Shown piece after piece: positions 23,974-35,452 of a DNA stretch of 64,000 bases. A model generated the notes under the pieces. That model had not been told where the DNA came from and did no database searches. It was given only the letters and a program-made list of their open reading frames with translations. Made by a program: the position numbers and the translations under genes. Origin of the DNA: Cryptomeria japonica (lineage: Eukaryota > Streptophyta > Pinopsida > Cupressales > Cupressaceae); contig NC_081411.1 of assembly GCF_030272615.1 (NCBI RefSeq), positions 40,599,140-40,663,139 of the forward strand, given 5' to 3'. Each line of letters opens with the position of its first letter. Positions within the stretch are counted from its first letter, which is position 1.

Positions 23974-25050
23974 TGTAGTGTCATGAAATTGTGACCCTTG
24001 CAACTGGTGACCACATTAGGGTCTTCACATTAGCGATTCAAATCCCTAAGCCTGATTGGAGACCCGAGACTTTCTCAACCCTTGAAAATTGTCTTGTTAT
24101 GCCCTCTGCATTGCTTGAACTTGCTTCCTATCCTAAGACAAGAGCAAGATAGGGGTGTGGCACCCCTTTCCCCCCTAGGATAGGGGTGTGGCACCCTTGT
24201 CCTTACCCTATTTTGGGGCCCCTCTGTCCTATCTTTGCATTGGACATTGCATAAAGAGGGAAAATTTTCCTTGTGTTGGTCTATGATGAAAAATCAATCA
24301 ATTAACCCTAATTGATGAGTATATACATCGCATTTGCCCTCTTATTTGCATAAGTTGGAAAAAGTTGGATAGGACAAATACATGAGATCACGCATTCAAG
24401 CATTCGAGAGAATTCAAGCATTCCTTTCCAACATTGAGCATTCTCAAGTCTCCCTTCAAGGCTAAGTGTTGCATTCACGTCAAGGATTCAATCATTGAAG
24501 AGGAGATCCCTTTCAACATTCAATTAAATACAAGAAAATATACCTACACTCTATCTACAGCCTCCCTTGAGGTGACTTACATTTCAGTCTTTCATTTACA
24601 TTTACTTGCAAGTACTTTCTTTCATCATTTGGTTAATCCCAAAACTAGGGTTTGACCTAAAGGCAAACCCCCAATCCCAACCCCTTTTCCTCTCTTTTCT
24701 ATGTGTAGGTTGCAAGTGCACAACTCTGTTTGTAGATTCAAACTCCATTGGAAGAGGCAGAATAAACCCTTTTTGTTTCATGGATTTTTTGGAGGATCGT
24801 GGACACTTTCAACACGATCCTGACAACTTTTCCTCCAATTTGTAGGGCAGTTTCATCTCAACATATTATAGCTAGATCCAGGTGCACAACTTCATCTCAC
24901 ACTTCTATCTCAAGTTATAATCAGTTCTTTTCTACTTTTACACTCAACATAATTCAATCATCTTCCATTCTAAAAGAGGGGTTAGCTTATCATTTCTATC
25001 CCATTATCAATTCATTTAGTATTCAATCTATGTCCTAAGAGATTGGAGCT
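23974..25050 (+). repeat. putative 3' LTR of the gag-protease element
   Basis: It starts TGTAGTGTCATGAAATTGTG after a purine-rich tract. The partner LTR is outside the window, so the right end is a guess. Inside, a unit AGGATAGGGGTGTGGCACCC occurs twice in tandem (about 24149-24200). Confidence 0.5.
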
Positions 25051-25647
25051 AGTGAATTCCCCCTCTTTTAAATGAAATGTGAATAAGGTGTTTAAAGGGA
25101 AATCCATACTAAAACTTTCATCTCTCCTCGAAGGGAAGAAAAAATTTCCTCTTGATCTCTCCGTCATTCACCCTTTTTCACCATTACATGAACCAAAAAG
25201 AGAAACACTGCAAATCAAATCCTATAGTATGTCCTTCTACACACACCTCTAAATGTTAACTATGTCAATTATGATCTCCTCCATAAAACCCCACATGAAA
25301 AGAATAACAACACCCAAACATTGTTCAATCCCTTGGACTAAACCAACATATATAATATGTAATTAACATGGATGTAATCCTCTCATGACCAAGAAGATCA
25401 AACTAAATATCCATTCCCAAGCCTAGTGAATACGCCCAATAAGCCATCTCCCAAACTAATATCAATTACTGCCACCATCATAATAATAATTTAAATGAAC
25501 AAGGAGATAACCAATGCCATACATCTCTCAAACTGAATCCTCTAGAACTAACCATCTATCCATATCTCAAGTTCTATATCTATGAAAGATAAACATAAAC
25601 ATAATGCACCTGAAAGGAACAATGGGCAATACCTCTCCAGTAGTAAA

Positions 25648-26732
25648 TGTTAGGACTTGTAGGCAACTGAGAGGGGGGGGAGGGGGGGTGTATCAGTTGT
25701 CTAATAATTTCAACCAAATATAACTTAATCAAACTTGATACTTAATACCGGTAAACCAAACTTAATGTCGGTTAACATATTAACAGTTAATATTAATACC
25801 GGTGAAACTTAATGCATGAAATGGAAAGAGAAACAACATCCACAACACATAACACAAATATTTGTACGTGGAAACCTTGTAAGGGGAAAAACCATGGTGG
25901 GAAACCTTACCCACAATCAGATGATACTACTGCAGATAGTATGTGTGTACAAATGGATTCTACACATGCAGAAAGGCCAACTACCTAGAGCTCACTACTC
26001 AATCACAAGATGGGAGTCTCACTGACTACAATTGGATGATTAAATCCAATGATAATGTATTGCTCAAAGTAGCATCTTCTATGTTGGATTTTATACCGGT
26101 TAAGCTCTAATAATCTCCTTAAAACCTTCCTTGAATCTTCAAATGATGTCTGTGTGAGTAGGTCTGCTTATATTCACATATATCGAATATCACAACCTTA
26201 CCATACCATATTACCTTCCATTACATAATCTCACAAATGAGATCTTACATATATACCAAAACCTAAGACCAAATGTGTAGGTCGACTTACTAAGAATATT
26301 ACAATAAAATCAATTACAAATAAGTCAAGATGCGATGCATCATGTTGGCTCAATGTAATTACAACAATAACAAATTAATTAATCATCGCCATAATGTGTT
26401 GTGCTGATCTGGAATAGATAATGCATGTCGGTCCATAACCTAGACCAATTTGTCGGTAACAACAAATATGTCTGGCCGATTAGACTAATAATCAAATCAC
26501 CAAAACCAAGTGTCCAAACCATGTCTTTGACATAACCAAGTGATCTTCAAATGATAACAAGTCATCCTCAGTGCCGGTGAACAATATAACCTGTCGGTGA
26601 ACCAAATACTGGTGACTGTGCATAAGTCACTAAACTTGTCAGTGAACATAACCAAAGATCTCCAGAAGGATAAGTGTTGATAAGTGTTGACATCAATGAC
26701 AAAACCAATGCAACACATCCATAATACCAACA
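25648..26732 (-). mobile_element. solo LTR 2
   Basis: The segment is bounded by TGTTAGGACTTG and ATAATACCAACA and flanked by perfect GTAAA repeats (25643-25647 and 26733-26737). Read on the minus strand it starts TGTTGGTATTATGG, then has TTTGTCATTGATGTCAAC, and ends with the C-run/CTCTCAG signature. The CGTGGAAACC / GGGGAAAAACCATGG motif lies at 25867-25900. It belongs to the same broad copia LTR group as copia-2 and copia-3. Confidence 0.9.
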
Positions 26733-29009
26733 GTAAACTATCGAGTAGACCAAGTGTGGGGAATGAGAATGCTCATCCAAGATATCCAAATCATCATGAC
26801 TCATCTAAGACCAATCTTCTCTCAAGTCTATACCAGGTGAATGCTCCTTAGTCTTTCTTCTAAAACCATCAACCATCCCAACACATGTCTCTAATCACAA
26901 GAGAATATCAGCATCACCTATATCTTCATGTATCCATGAGTACCTATAACCAATCAATCCATGTCAAACTCCAAATGCAACATAGCACCACCATGAAGTA
27001 ATCAAGCAAATGATCATGTACCCAATACAAAGAGAAATACCAAGATCAATGTCAAAGCTCCAGCTACAGAATCAGGAACATAACATGACAACATGGTCTA
27101 ACTATCTACTCCAAAGAGATAACATGCTACATATGAACATATCAAATAACCATATCATGCCAAAACTCTAATCTAGAATCAAGAGTGCACCATGACATAA
27201 TATCAACCATCCTATCAAGCAAGGATAACATGTCAAATAAAAACATAAACCACACCTCAACCAAAGACTCCTTGAGCCCTCAAGATGTCAACATCCTCAA
27301 ATATCATGAACATTACATGCTCCAAGTGAACATAACATGGTCTCAAGAGAAATGTATCATGCCAAACTCTAAACTGGTAATCAAGAGTAAACCATGACAT
27401 AATAGAATACTCTAAACCAAATATCACCTTTAACCATCTCCAATCAACATGAAGATAACCACCTACAAGTGTATTCGCAAATGTGAAAGACCCTTCTACA
27501 GTAACAAGATCTAAGGCATCCTCCAAACATCTGCACACTACAAGAAGATCATCCACCATCCCATGATGAATACACATCACTACTACAAGCTCCCACTGAA
27601 TTGTGATACCATGATCTCCATAGCATCATGATAACCATCTCCTAAATGAAGATCATCCAGGTCTACACACATACAACTGAAATGTCAATAAAATGAAGTA
27701 AACCATGAACTCCAAGCCAAGAAGATACAAAACTACCAACAAACAACTAGGAACCAATCCTATGCCACCACATCATCACTATCAAAAGCTCCCACTGAAA
27801 GTGTAACCAAGTTATCCATGACATCATGATAAAACCATCCTCTAACATGAGAACAAACCAAATCCATCTAACAATCAAAAAACTCAATGTGTGCATCATG
27901 AGCTCCCAAAAGTCAAAGTAACCATGATACTCAAACAAGAAGATACACCACCATAACCAATCAAGAATCCAAATCAAATCATTACCAATCAAAGCACCTA
28001 CAAATCCAATCATGTCATGCCAAAGCCCCTAAACACAATGAACAATCATGGCATCATGATCACCTCCATGAAGCAAGCATCTAACTCTTAATGTGTCCAG
28101 CCTGTCAACATCATATAGTCAACATCATAGGTCCTCCACCACGATTGTACCTGGTAACAATATCTCTCCTCCCTAACATGACAACAAAATCAACAAACTA
28201 TGTGACTAAACAACCCATATCCAAGCCATAAATGAAATCTTGTAAGGACAGCTCACAAAACTACACAACTTGTAGACCAACCAATGAACATACATACCCA
28301 AACCAAACTTATATCTATGTCAACATGTAAGAATTCAAGATACAACATCGAGTGTACAATGACATCAAATCCAAATCTCCAATATGTAACATGTCATAAA
28401 CTCATAATGCCACCATAGTCAAAAGAACCCATAAACATCTCAGATCAAAAATATCATCAAATAAATCATGTCAAACCTGCTCCAACTTTGAATCAAAGTG
28501 TATTTCTCTCCAAGATCTTTTCATCAACTATTTGAAGTCCAAAATCCAACTTTGTATGCTCAAGTTATGACCTCTCAAAGTTGTAAAGGTAACGGTCACT
28601 TCTAGATAACATCTCACTACCCAAACAGAAAAATCTAGAAAATATAATTATGTAAATATGAAGTACATTGAACCACATTTCCAATGACTATAAGAAGTCA
28701 AAAAAATGACATCATATACCCAAGTTATGCTTCGTCGAATAAAAACAGCCTATTAGGCTACAAATGCAAACCTGGATTCCAAAAATTCACCACTATGCCA
28801 TTAAAAATATTTCTATTTTTGTTTAAAATTTCAGGTGTGGCCCACTGATTGGGCCCAACCATCCCCATAAACACCATGGCATATAAAACATTGGCATATA
28901 AATTTTTGAATGTATGGCATAATAAAACAAAGTTTTTATTTTAAAAACTTTTAAAAACAAATTTTAATTTTATTAAAAATTGGCAAAAAATTTTAAGATT
29001 TTTTGTTTG

Positions 29010-29125
29010 TTGAAGTGGTGGTGGTGGGAGGTCCCACCACCGTGGTGGGCCCCCATCGGGGAACCCACCTCCAATGGGAGGAACCCCCCACCACGACAGT
29101 GGTACCACTGTCATGGTACGTAGAG
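29010..29125. other. GC-rich inverted-repeat cluster
   Basis: In an AT-rich setting this block contains GGTGGTGGGA-GG-TCCCACCACC (a perfect 10-bp stem) and GACAGTGGTACCACTGTC (a perfect 18-bp palindrome), plus further GTGGTGGG / CCCACCAC pairings. It sits in the leader of the minus-strand LTR element, about 0.6 kb from its primer binding site. Confidence 0.65.
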
Positions 29126-29690
29126 GGGGTGGTAGGTACGGGGTCTGTGGACCTCGCCCTCCCCCTTCAATATTTTTTTTAATTTTCAGACTTCTCAATA
29201 TCCCTGATCTGCCAAATTTTTATTATTATTATTATTTATATAATTATTCAAATTTTGCAAGGAATTTTTATTTCAATGGGCTTTTTTCATTTTTTTATTA
29301 TTTGTGGACTGTGACATCAAATTGACAGTCGTCGGAGCCTCAAGACAAAAAAAAATTGCATTATTTTCAATTGTCACCGAAATAGGTAAAATTATATATT
29401 ATTTTTCGTCTCCCAACCAACTTGAATCCATCCATGAGGTTCATTTTATCCCAAGGGGCTATTCATGAAATCTCATTCCCAAAGCCCTCACTCAAAGCAT
29501 TTTTCAATGATGCCCTAGATTGACCAAAATTCTTCCAACCCCAAATCTGCAAACAACCCATCATAACAGCAAACCCAAATAACATAGATCTGCAATAACA
29601 ACCTGCAAAACCATATATCTTGCCTTGTATTTTCATTCTTTCATGCATTCATGGATTCAGCCTAGGGTTATAACAATCATTTAACCAATA

Positions 29691-29702
29691 GCTCTGATAC
29701 CA
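29691..29702 (-). promoter_or_regulatory. primer binding site of the minus-strand non-coding LTR element
   Basis: The minus strand reads TGGTATCAGAGC, a perfect initiator Met-tRNA complement, two bases from the LTR end at 29705. Confidence 0.82.
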
Positions 29703-29704
29703 CT

Positions 29705-30408
29705 TGTAAGGAAACTTGTAACCAACTTTATGACAATTTCCACATAACCCAGTTTAGATTTTAATCAAATCAACACATAGAAACCACATGCAAAGAATAG
29801 ACAACATGCCCATGAAAATGCGACACAAGATATATCCTGGGAAAACCCTCATGAAGGAAAAACTCAGCCTCCAAAAGCATCATCCACCATGTATTATCAC
29901 CAATGTGTCCATTACAATACAACTATGGAAATCTTTCAAAAACCCATCCATAACCAAGCACTCCATGTGACCAAACATGAATCCACACATCCCATGTCAT
30001 GCTTCCTCCTTCACAAATGCTAACCTGGATAACCCAAACAACTATACTCGTGGTGCTTTTATAGAGACAAGCAACCACAAAACCACCAAGTGGTATTACA
30101 TAAAAACCATGTGACAATAAAATATAATATTTTCCCTACCTACCCTTGACTCACATTTAATATTGGGTACTTCATCACAATTACATTCCCCAATAAATAA
30201 TAAATACAATATAATAATAGCAATGTTTCAATACAACTCATCAAGTGGTTACAAGAATATTCCAAGGGAATCTCTACATGTTGCACGTCCATCTAGGTGC
30301 TCCTAGATGCAACAATACAATATGATTCCATGTCCACCTCACACAATAATAAAATAATACAACAATGAAACATTATGATGCAAGGTTTACTATGCCATTT
30401 TCTCAACA
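29705..30408 (-). repeat. 5' LTR of the minus-strand non-coding element
   Basis: The left end is fixed by the adjoining primer binding site. The right end at TTTTCTCAACA is inferred from the TGT...ACA ends and from a change in character. It holds the motif CCTGGGAAAACCCTC...GAAGGAAAAAC near 29836-29866, the usual plant copia LTR signature. Confidence 0.65.
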
Positions 30409-30730
30409 CCAGTAAACAAACTTCCGACTACTTAACCATAAACAAATATAATCATGAAAGAGCACACACATGAAAAATATAGAATTTACGTGGAAAACCC
30501 AAGAAGGGAAAAATCACTAAGAATGCTAATTCTTAATTATGCTACAACTACCAAAAAAAGAAGGGCTCAACCCGAAAGAAGGAGAAAGAAAAAAGAAAAA
30601 ATCTACCACTGAAGCACAACTACAACAATGCTACAATGTCGAAAGAAACCTTTGGCTCACTTCCTCCAATACCAAACAGCAACAGCACACTACCATGTTT
30701 CTCAAACATAACTTCACATAACCTCATACA

Positions 30731-30835
30731 TGTTGAGACATGGACCAGCTAGGACTCAAACCTAGGACCTTCCATACGCTGCCGGAGTGCTCTACCACTG
30801 AGCTTCTAGCCCCTCTTGGACCAATCCATCGTCAG
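30731..30835 (-). repeat. tRNA-derived (SINE-like) repeat, copy 1
   Basis: The minus strand has an A-box-like segment TAGAAGCTCAGTGGTAGAGC (30789-30808) and a B-box-like segment AGGTTTGAGTCC (30752-30763). The D-stem GCTC/GAGC and T-stem CTAGG/CCTAG can pair. The acceptor stem does not pair well, so this is a tRNA-derived repeat rather than a tRNA gene. Confidence 0.7.
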
Positions 30836-30929
30836 TCTGGGTGTGGCTTATTTCCAACACCAAAACCCCCCCTTAAGCCACACTTCTCGTGTGCTTGAGG
30901 CTCCTAGCCTAGACCTATCTCTGATACCA

Positions 30930-31040
30930 TGTTGAGACATGGACTAGCTAGGACTCGAACCTAGGACCTTCCATACATTGTTGGAGTGCTTTACCACTGA
31001 GCTACTAGCCCCTCTTGGACTAGTCCATCATCAGTCCAGG
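30930..31040 (-). repeat. tRNA-derived (SINE-like) repeat, copy 2
   Basis: It lies about 200 bases from copy 1 and is nearly identical to it. The B box is canonical, AGGTTCGAGTCC (30951-30962), and the A-box segment is TAGTAGCTCAGTGGTAAAGC (30988-31007). Confidence 0.72.
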
Positions 31041-31733
31041 TGTGGCTTATTTCCAACACCAACAATACACATGCATAGAAAATAAATCTTCCTTTTCAAT
31101 CCACTTGCTTCTATATTTTTCACATTACAATCATCCTCTATTTATACTGATCTCTTGAATTATGAATCTCTCCAAGTCGGCCAAAAGCAATTCACTTGAA
31201 CACAATTTGAAAAAGCTCTACTCTACATACACTAAACATTCTTGTGGTGGAAATGAATGAGAAGTGGACCATACCACAATGCACTAGATCGATTAAACAA
31301 CACTTTATCCATACACCACAAATACCAAAGCAAAATAGAACCATTCAAGGTCAACTAGACCCAAAATGAGCATATCAGCAACCATGACTTTGAAGCTCAT
31401 CATCATGTTCCAAATCATAATATCAAAGATAAAAATATGAATAGCATGAATCCAAAATATTATCATCAAAATCATAAATGCGAAGAAATGCAGAACACTA
31501 CAAACACTATCAAACATCATCATCACTGAACATAACTCTGGAGCACAACTTCTTGAGCACCAAATCATAAGCATGGCATCCTAAAGAAAATTCCACTAAT
31601 ATACTAAAAATTCATGACTACAACTACAACATATCAGAAATGTGAAGTATAAACCAATCATTGAATCATTGAACCAGTATGTTGACATCAATGACAACCA
31701 TACTGATACACCATCAACTTCACATTTGCAACA

Positions 31734-32528
31734 GGATAATGTTATAAATTCTCTCTCGAAGTCATTGACGACGAATAGGTTTACTTAGAGCAAGAAGACC
31801 ATGGCTCTTGATCACTATACTTAATTTGTATTGTGTATCTATATGGGGTAATTTACAATACATTTTGTCAAGTGGGAGAATGTTAGGATTTAGATGCCAT
31901 CAACCTTGTAAATCCTTTATTTAATTATTTCATAATATCATTTGTAATTTACCCATAAGGTTAAACCGTTTTACCAATGGTAGTGAAAGAGACCATGTAA
32001 AGTCAAAGTTACTTTAGTCATTTGTCCTTTAAAAAAGGACAAAATATCTAGGCATCCCCTTTTGGAATCTCCTATTTTAAGGTGCTTGGACACTTGTCAG
32101 GAATTCTAAGAGAATATATGGTAGTTATGACAGTCATTATGGTTCCCTATGACAAGCGTTTATGACCGACTCCTATATTGGTCCAAAGGTGTCTAAATTA
32201 GCTATATGTCTTATGACAACTATAAGAAGCATCTATAAGAGGCTATTCTAGGATTCAATCTTGTTCAATGTGCAGGGTAATGGAGTGTTATCATATTTTA
32301 CAAGGGTTTTATAGAAAGTGTAAAACTATTGTTTCTTCATTGCATTAGTAATGTACTTGTCTCTCTTTCTGGAGGTGGGATGTTTTGCCAAAAGGGTTTT
32401 TCCAAGTAAATTTAGTGTTTCATGTGTAATGGTTTTCTTCTTGTTGTTTTGATTTTGTAATCACTTTATTAAAGGGTTAATCTTTAGTTTTGGGTTTGTA
32501 ATGATAATCATTTTAAGTTCATATTGCA
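31734..32528 (+). mobile_element. 3' end of a copia element with 3' LTR
   Basis: AAGTGGGAGAA (31870-31880) is a typical copia polypurine tract and is followed by TGTTAGGATT, taken as LTR start at 31881. The LTR contains the AAAGGGTTTTTCC / AAGTAAATTTAGTG signature near 32388-32412. The end near TATTGCA at 32528 is tentative. The interior is almost wholly missing. Confidence 0.6.
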
Positions 32529-34365
32529 AGCTTTCTTCACCTTGTTATACAACAAAGTCATGGTTTTTCCAAATTATCAATCGCCAAAATATAAAAGATG
32601 GCAAATTCCTAAGTTAGCGAACTTGTTGAATCATTTTGAAAGAAATGGATTGGGCAAAGGAACAAATGGTTCGAGGGAGAGAAAGTTTGTTGAACCTCTA
32701 GTGTACCAAAACACTAAATCATTAAAAAGTTGAAATGGCTATGGAAGAAAGCTTGAAAGGTTTTAGAAAGTTTAAAATCATCAAATTAGAGAAGAGGTTT
32801 GTCTAGGCAATTGAATTCACCTAAATATTAATGATTGGCAACATGAGAAGAGATAAGTAGAGCCCACAAAAGGTGCAAGTGAGGGAGAAGAGTTGAATTA
32901 ATTTCTTTAACTATCAATACTTGAAATGTATAAAAGGGAGAAATAAATATATAAAAAAGGGCCTCTTTGGCCAACCAAGAAGAGGTGAGAAATTGGAAAT
33001 TTGCAAAGTGCAGAGTTGATGCTACAAAGATCAAAAGAGGCCTTTTGGGAGAGAACACTACAAAAGAGATCAAGAAAATGACATTCACTCCTAAGGGATG
33101 TGGTTGTTGGGCGATGGCTAGGAATATTTGGAGAGTGACTTGAGCTAGGTGACTTCTGAGAGGCCAACAACCTTCTCATGTGTTAGATCTTGAAGGCCAA
33201 AAATCTTCAACAAGATTTGCAATATCAAAGCAATAGTAGAGGGATAGACATCTTTGGGGCTTCTATAAAAATGAAAAGAACAACTTTCCTTGCAAGGGAC
33301 TAAGAGTTGATACCAAAGAGAATATGGTAGTGATAGAAAATTGTCAGTTCGAAGATTGAAAATTTGAGAAAGGCTCAAGCCAAGGCATGTGAGAAGGCCA
33401 ATATGCAATGTCATGATGCTAAATATAATTTCTAGAAGCAATCACAATAAAAATCTCATGAATTTCTAGTTTTATTGTATTTGTGTGTTGTAAGTGTTTA
33501 GGCTATGTGGCTAGATAGTCTAGTAAGACTCCCCTTACCATGACTGCACTACAACCATTTTTTTGGTATTGTAAACCTTCTAAAATATTTGCTAGAATTA
33601 ATATGAAATTTATAAATGTTTCAAAGAAAACTCTGCATTTGTTCTTATTAAGACAACATTAATCCTATATCAATCTAGAAAGGATGCAAACATCTATTAC
33701 ATGTGGATTTTTTTAAATCTCCTAAGAGGAAATGGAGATCATAATGGACTATTTATGATCTCTAATAAAGAGAAGTGGACAAAGTCTTTCAAGCTCAAGA
33801 TGAATAGTAAAAGGTCAAACTAAGCCCAATTGAATTTAATCCTAGTTGGCATACATAAAAAAATGCCCTATTTGACTTAGGCTTTGAACCACTAGACATC
33901 CCACAAACTAGTATTTATAAATGCTATGGCATTTCTAATTAATAGATAGTAGGAAGCTTCTTCAACTAGAAATTATTGCATCTCTTTTGCACAATTTTTT
34001 TTTATCAAGAAGAAGAAAAAGAGAAAGGTGACAACATCATGGGTTGGAAACATATTATTGATTGTCAAGTCTTGTTGAATTACTAAATAGTCTCATGGCC
34101 ATGACCACCCTCATTCTAATGGAATAGTTTCAATTGCTTAGAAGTGTGATTGTTTTACCTTTGTCTATAAGCTCTTGCATTATATTTTGGAGATGTGATT
34201 CTATTCCTTTCATCTTTTATGTAACTTAGTCTATTAAATTTTTGTACTTTAATAGAAAATATATGCTATTCATCATAAAAATAGATATATAATTTTTACA
34301 ATATATTCTTTGATAAGTAGAAGATATTTTTTATTGAAAGTCAAATATATTGCTATCAGAATCTA
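32529..34365. other. intergenic, nothing recognised
   Basis: Only short ORFs are present (for example 32524-32733 plus, with KRWQIPKLANLLNHFERNGLG) and none is recognised. The sequence looks like decayed repeat. Confidence 0.4.
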
Positions 34366-34375
34366 TGTAGTATTT

Positions 34376-34539
34376 GAGTCAAACTCAATGACCCATGTTT
34401 CATGAGTGGTGGTTCACAAGAACACATCTCTCATGAGAACGAATGGTGTGCAATGAGTGTTTTGTGTACCATTCATTCTCATGAGAGATGGGTTCTTGTG
34501 AACCACTACTCATGAAACATGGGTCAATGAGTTTGACTC
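34376..34539. repeat. foldback with 72-bp arms
   Basis: The arms 34376-34447 and 34468-34539 are reverse complements with about five mismatches and a 20-base loop. Weaker complementarity continues some 10 bases outwards. It lies about 250 bases beyond the stop codon of the receptor-like kinase gene, possibly in its 3' UTR. A foldback MITE or a long hairpin RNA source are both possible. Confidence 0.85.
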
Positions 34540-34787
34540 ATAAACTATACAGTTGAATCATAATATCAATATCATAAATATTTTCTTTTTTAAATTGTGT
34601 AATAGTTTCTATATTTTTTTTTTGAATAATCCATCATAGAAAACATAAATTACCTTGAAGCTTATGTAACTAAATATATTATATTCTAAATGGAAAAAAT
34701 ATTATATTGTAACTAAATTGAATTATTGATGTCAAATAGTAATTTCATTTTCATAACAAATAAATTTAAAATTAAAGAAAATTTGAG

Positions 34788-35452
34788 CTACACTGTTGAT
34801 GAAGCAACAGATCTAATAGAATGGCTGCTAGAAGAAGCCTCTCCTACTGATAATCTACTTTGAGTAACCAAGCCCTCTTCTTCTTCCTTATTTTCCTTAA
34901 TCGCTTCCATCAGTTTCAACACCTCACCCATCTTTGGCCGCTTGTTAGGGACCTCGTCTACACATGTCAAAGCAATATCTAGCATTTCTACCATCTGCAA
35001 CAATGATTCCTTGTGACCAACAATCTCCAAGTCAAAAACCTCGCTTCTCCAATTAATGTTTGTATAAACAGAGTTAACCCACTCTGGGAGATCCACCCCA
35101 GGGGAACCTATTGTAGAGTACATTTTTCCTGTGAGGAGCTCTAACAGAAATATACCAAAGCACCAAACATCTGATTTAGGAGAAACCTTTTTTGTGTGAA
35201 GATATTCAGGTGCTTTGTATGACATGAGTCTTAGGGATGCAAGCTGTGGACTGAGGAGAGGTGCAAGGCCATAGTCAGAGAGTGCAGGGTTTAAGTCCTG
35301 GTCTAGCAAGACATTGGAAGACTTGAGGTTACCATGAGGGGTTTTTTGTTGTGGGCATTGGGTGTGCAGGTAGGCCATCCCTTGAGCTACCCCTTGAGCA
35401 ATTTTGAACCTAGATTTCCAGTTGAGAGGCATCCTACCAGGTCCTCGAGCGC
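34788..35452 (-). CDS. receptor-like kinase exon 2
   Basis: It encodes residues 448-668: the kinase C-lobe with HGNLKSSN, LSDYGLAPLL, YKAPEYL and KSDVWCFGIFLLELLTGK, then a Ser-rich tail (GEASSSSHSIRSVASSTV). It is open throughout. Confidence 0.93.

Larger units (their letters stand above)
11872..25050 (+). mobile_element. gag-protease-only gypsy-type LTR element, interrupted twice
   Basis: It has two visible parts, 11872-13337 and 21951-about 25050, separated by copia-3. The gag ORF lacks its beginning because copia-2 interrupts it at 11871. Gag is followed by a protease-like region, a Pro-rich segment and a stop at 23227. No RT, RNase H or integrase is visible before a polypurine-like tract and an LTR-like end at 23974. 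The reading frame across the copia-3 junction is restored if copia-3 and one TGATG are removed, which shows both parts are one ORF. The layout is that of non-autonomous terminal-repeat elements that keep gag. The right boundary is uncertain. Confidence 0.75.
25051..29690 (-). other. non-coding interior of a minus-strand LTR element
   Basis: Excluding solo LTR 2, this stretch of about 3.5 kb has no credible ORF on either strand, only short shadows. It lies just inside a primer binding site and LTR read on the minus strand (29691-30408), so it is probably the interior of a large non-autonomous LTR derivative. The left LTR of the element was not found, and the left boundary next to the gypsy LTR is uncertain. 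Many CATCATGA/ATGACATC words give it a skewed, low-complexity look. Confidence 0.45.
30409..31733 (-). repeat. truncated copia LTR-like segment with two embedded tRNA-derived repeats
   Basis: The right end at TTTGCAACA, read on the minus strand, is TGTTGCAAATGTG followed by GTTGTCATTGATGTCAAC, the LTR-start pattern of this copia group. The ACGTGGAAAACCC / GGGAAAAATC motif lies near 30490. No target duplication was found, so the left part is probably lost or interrupted. Confidence 0.5.

Noticed and set aside
29074-29325. 83-codon plus-strand ORF and overlapping 85-codon minus-strand ORF
   Set aside because: Both are products of the GC-rich inverted-repeat block; Gly/Pro/Trp-rich translations without any family resemblance.
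30731-31040. Possible functional tRNA genes on the minus strand
   Set aside because: D- and T-arms and boxes are tRNA-like, but the acceptor stem does not pair, there are near-identical tandem copies, and the same unit recurs in degraded form elsewhere; tRNA-derived repeat is the better call.
32524-33441. Short ORFs of 60-98 codons between the copia LTR and the foldback
   Set aside because: No recognised family, no splice structure, overlapping frames on both strands; not enough to call a gene.
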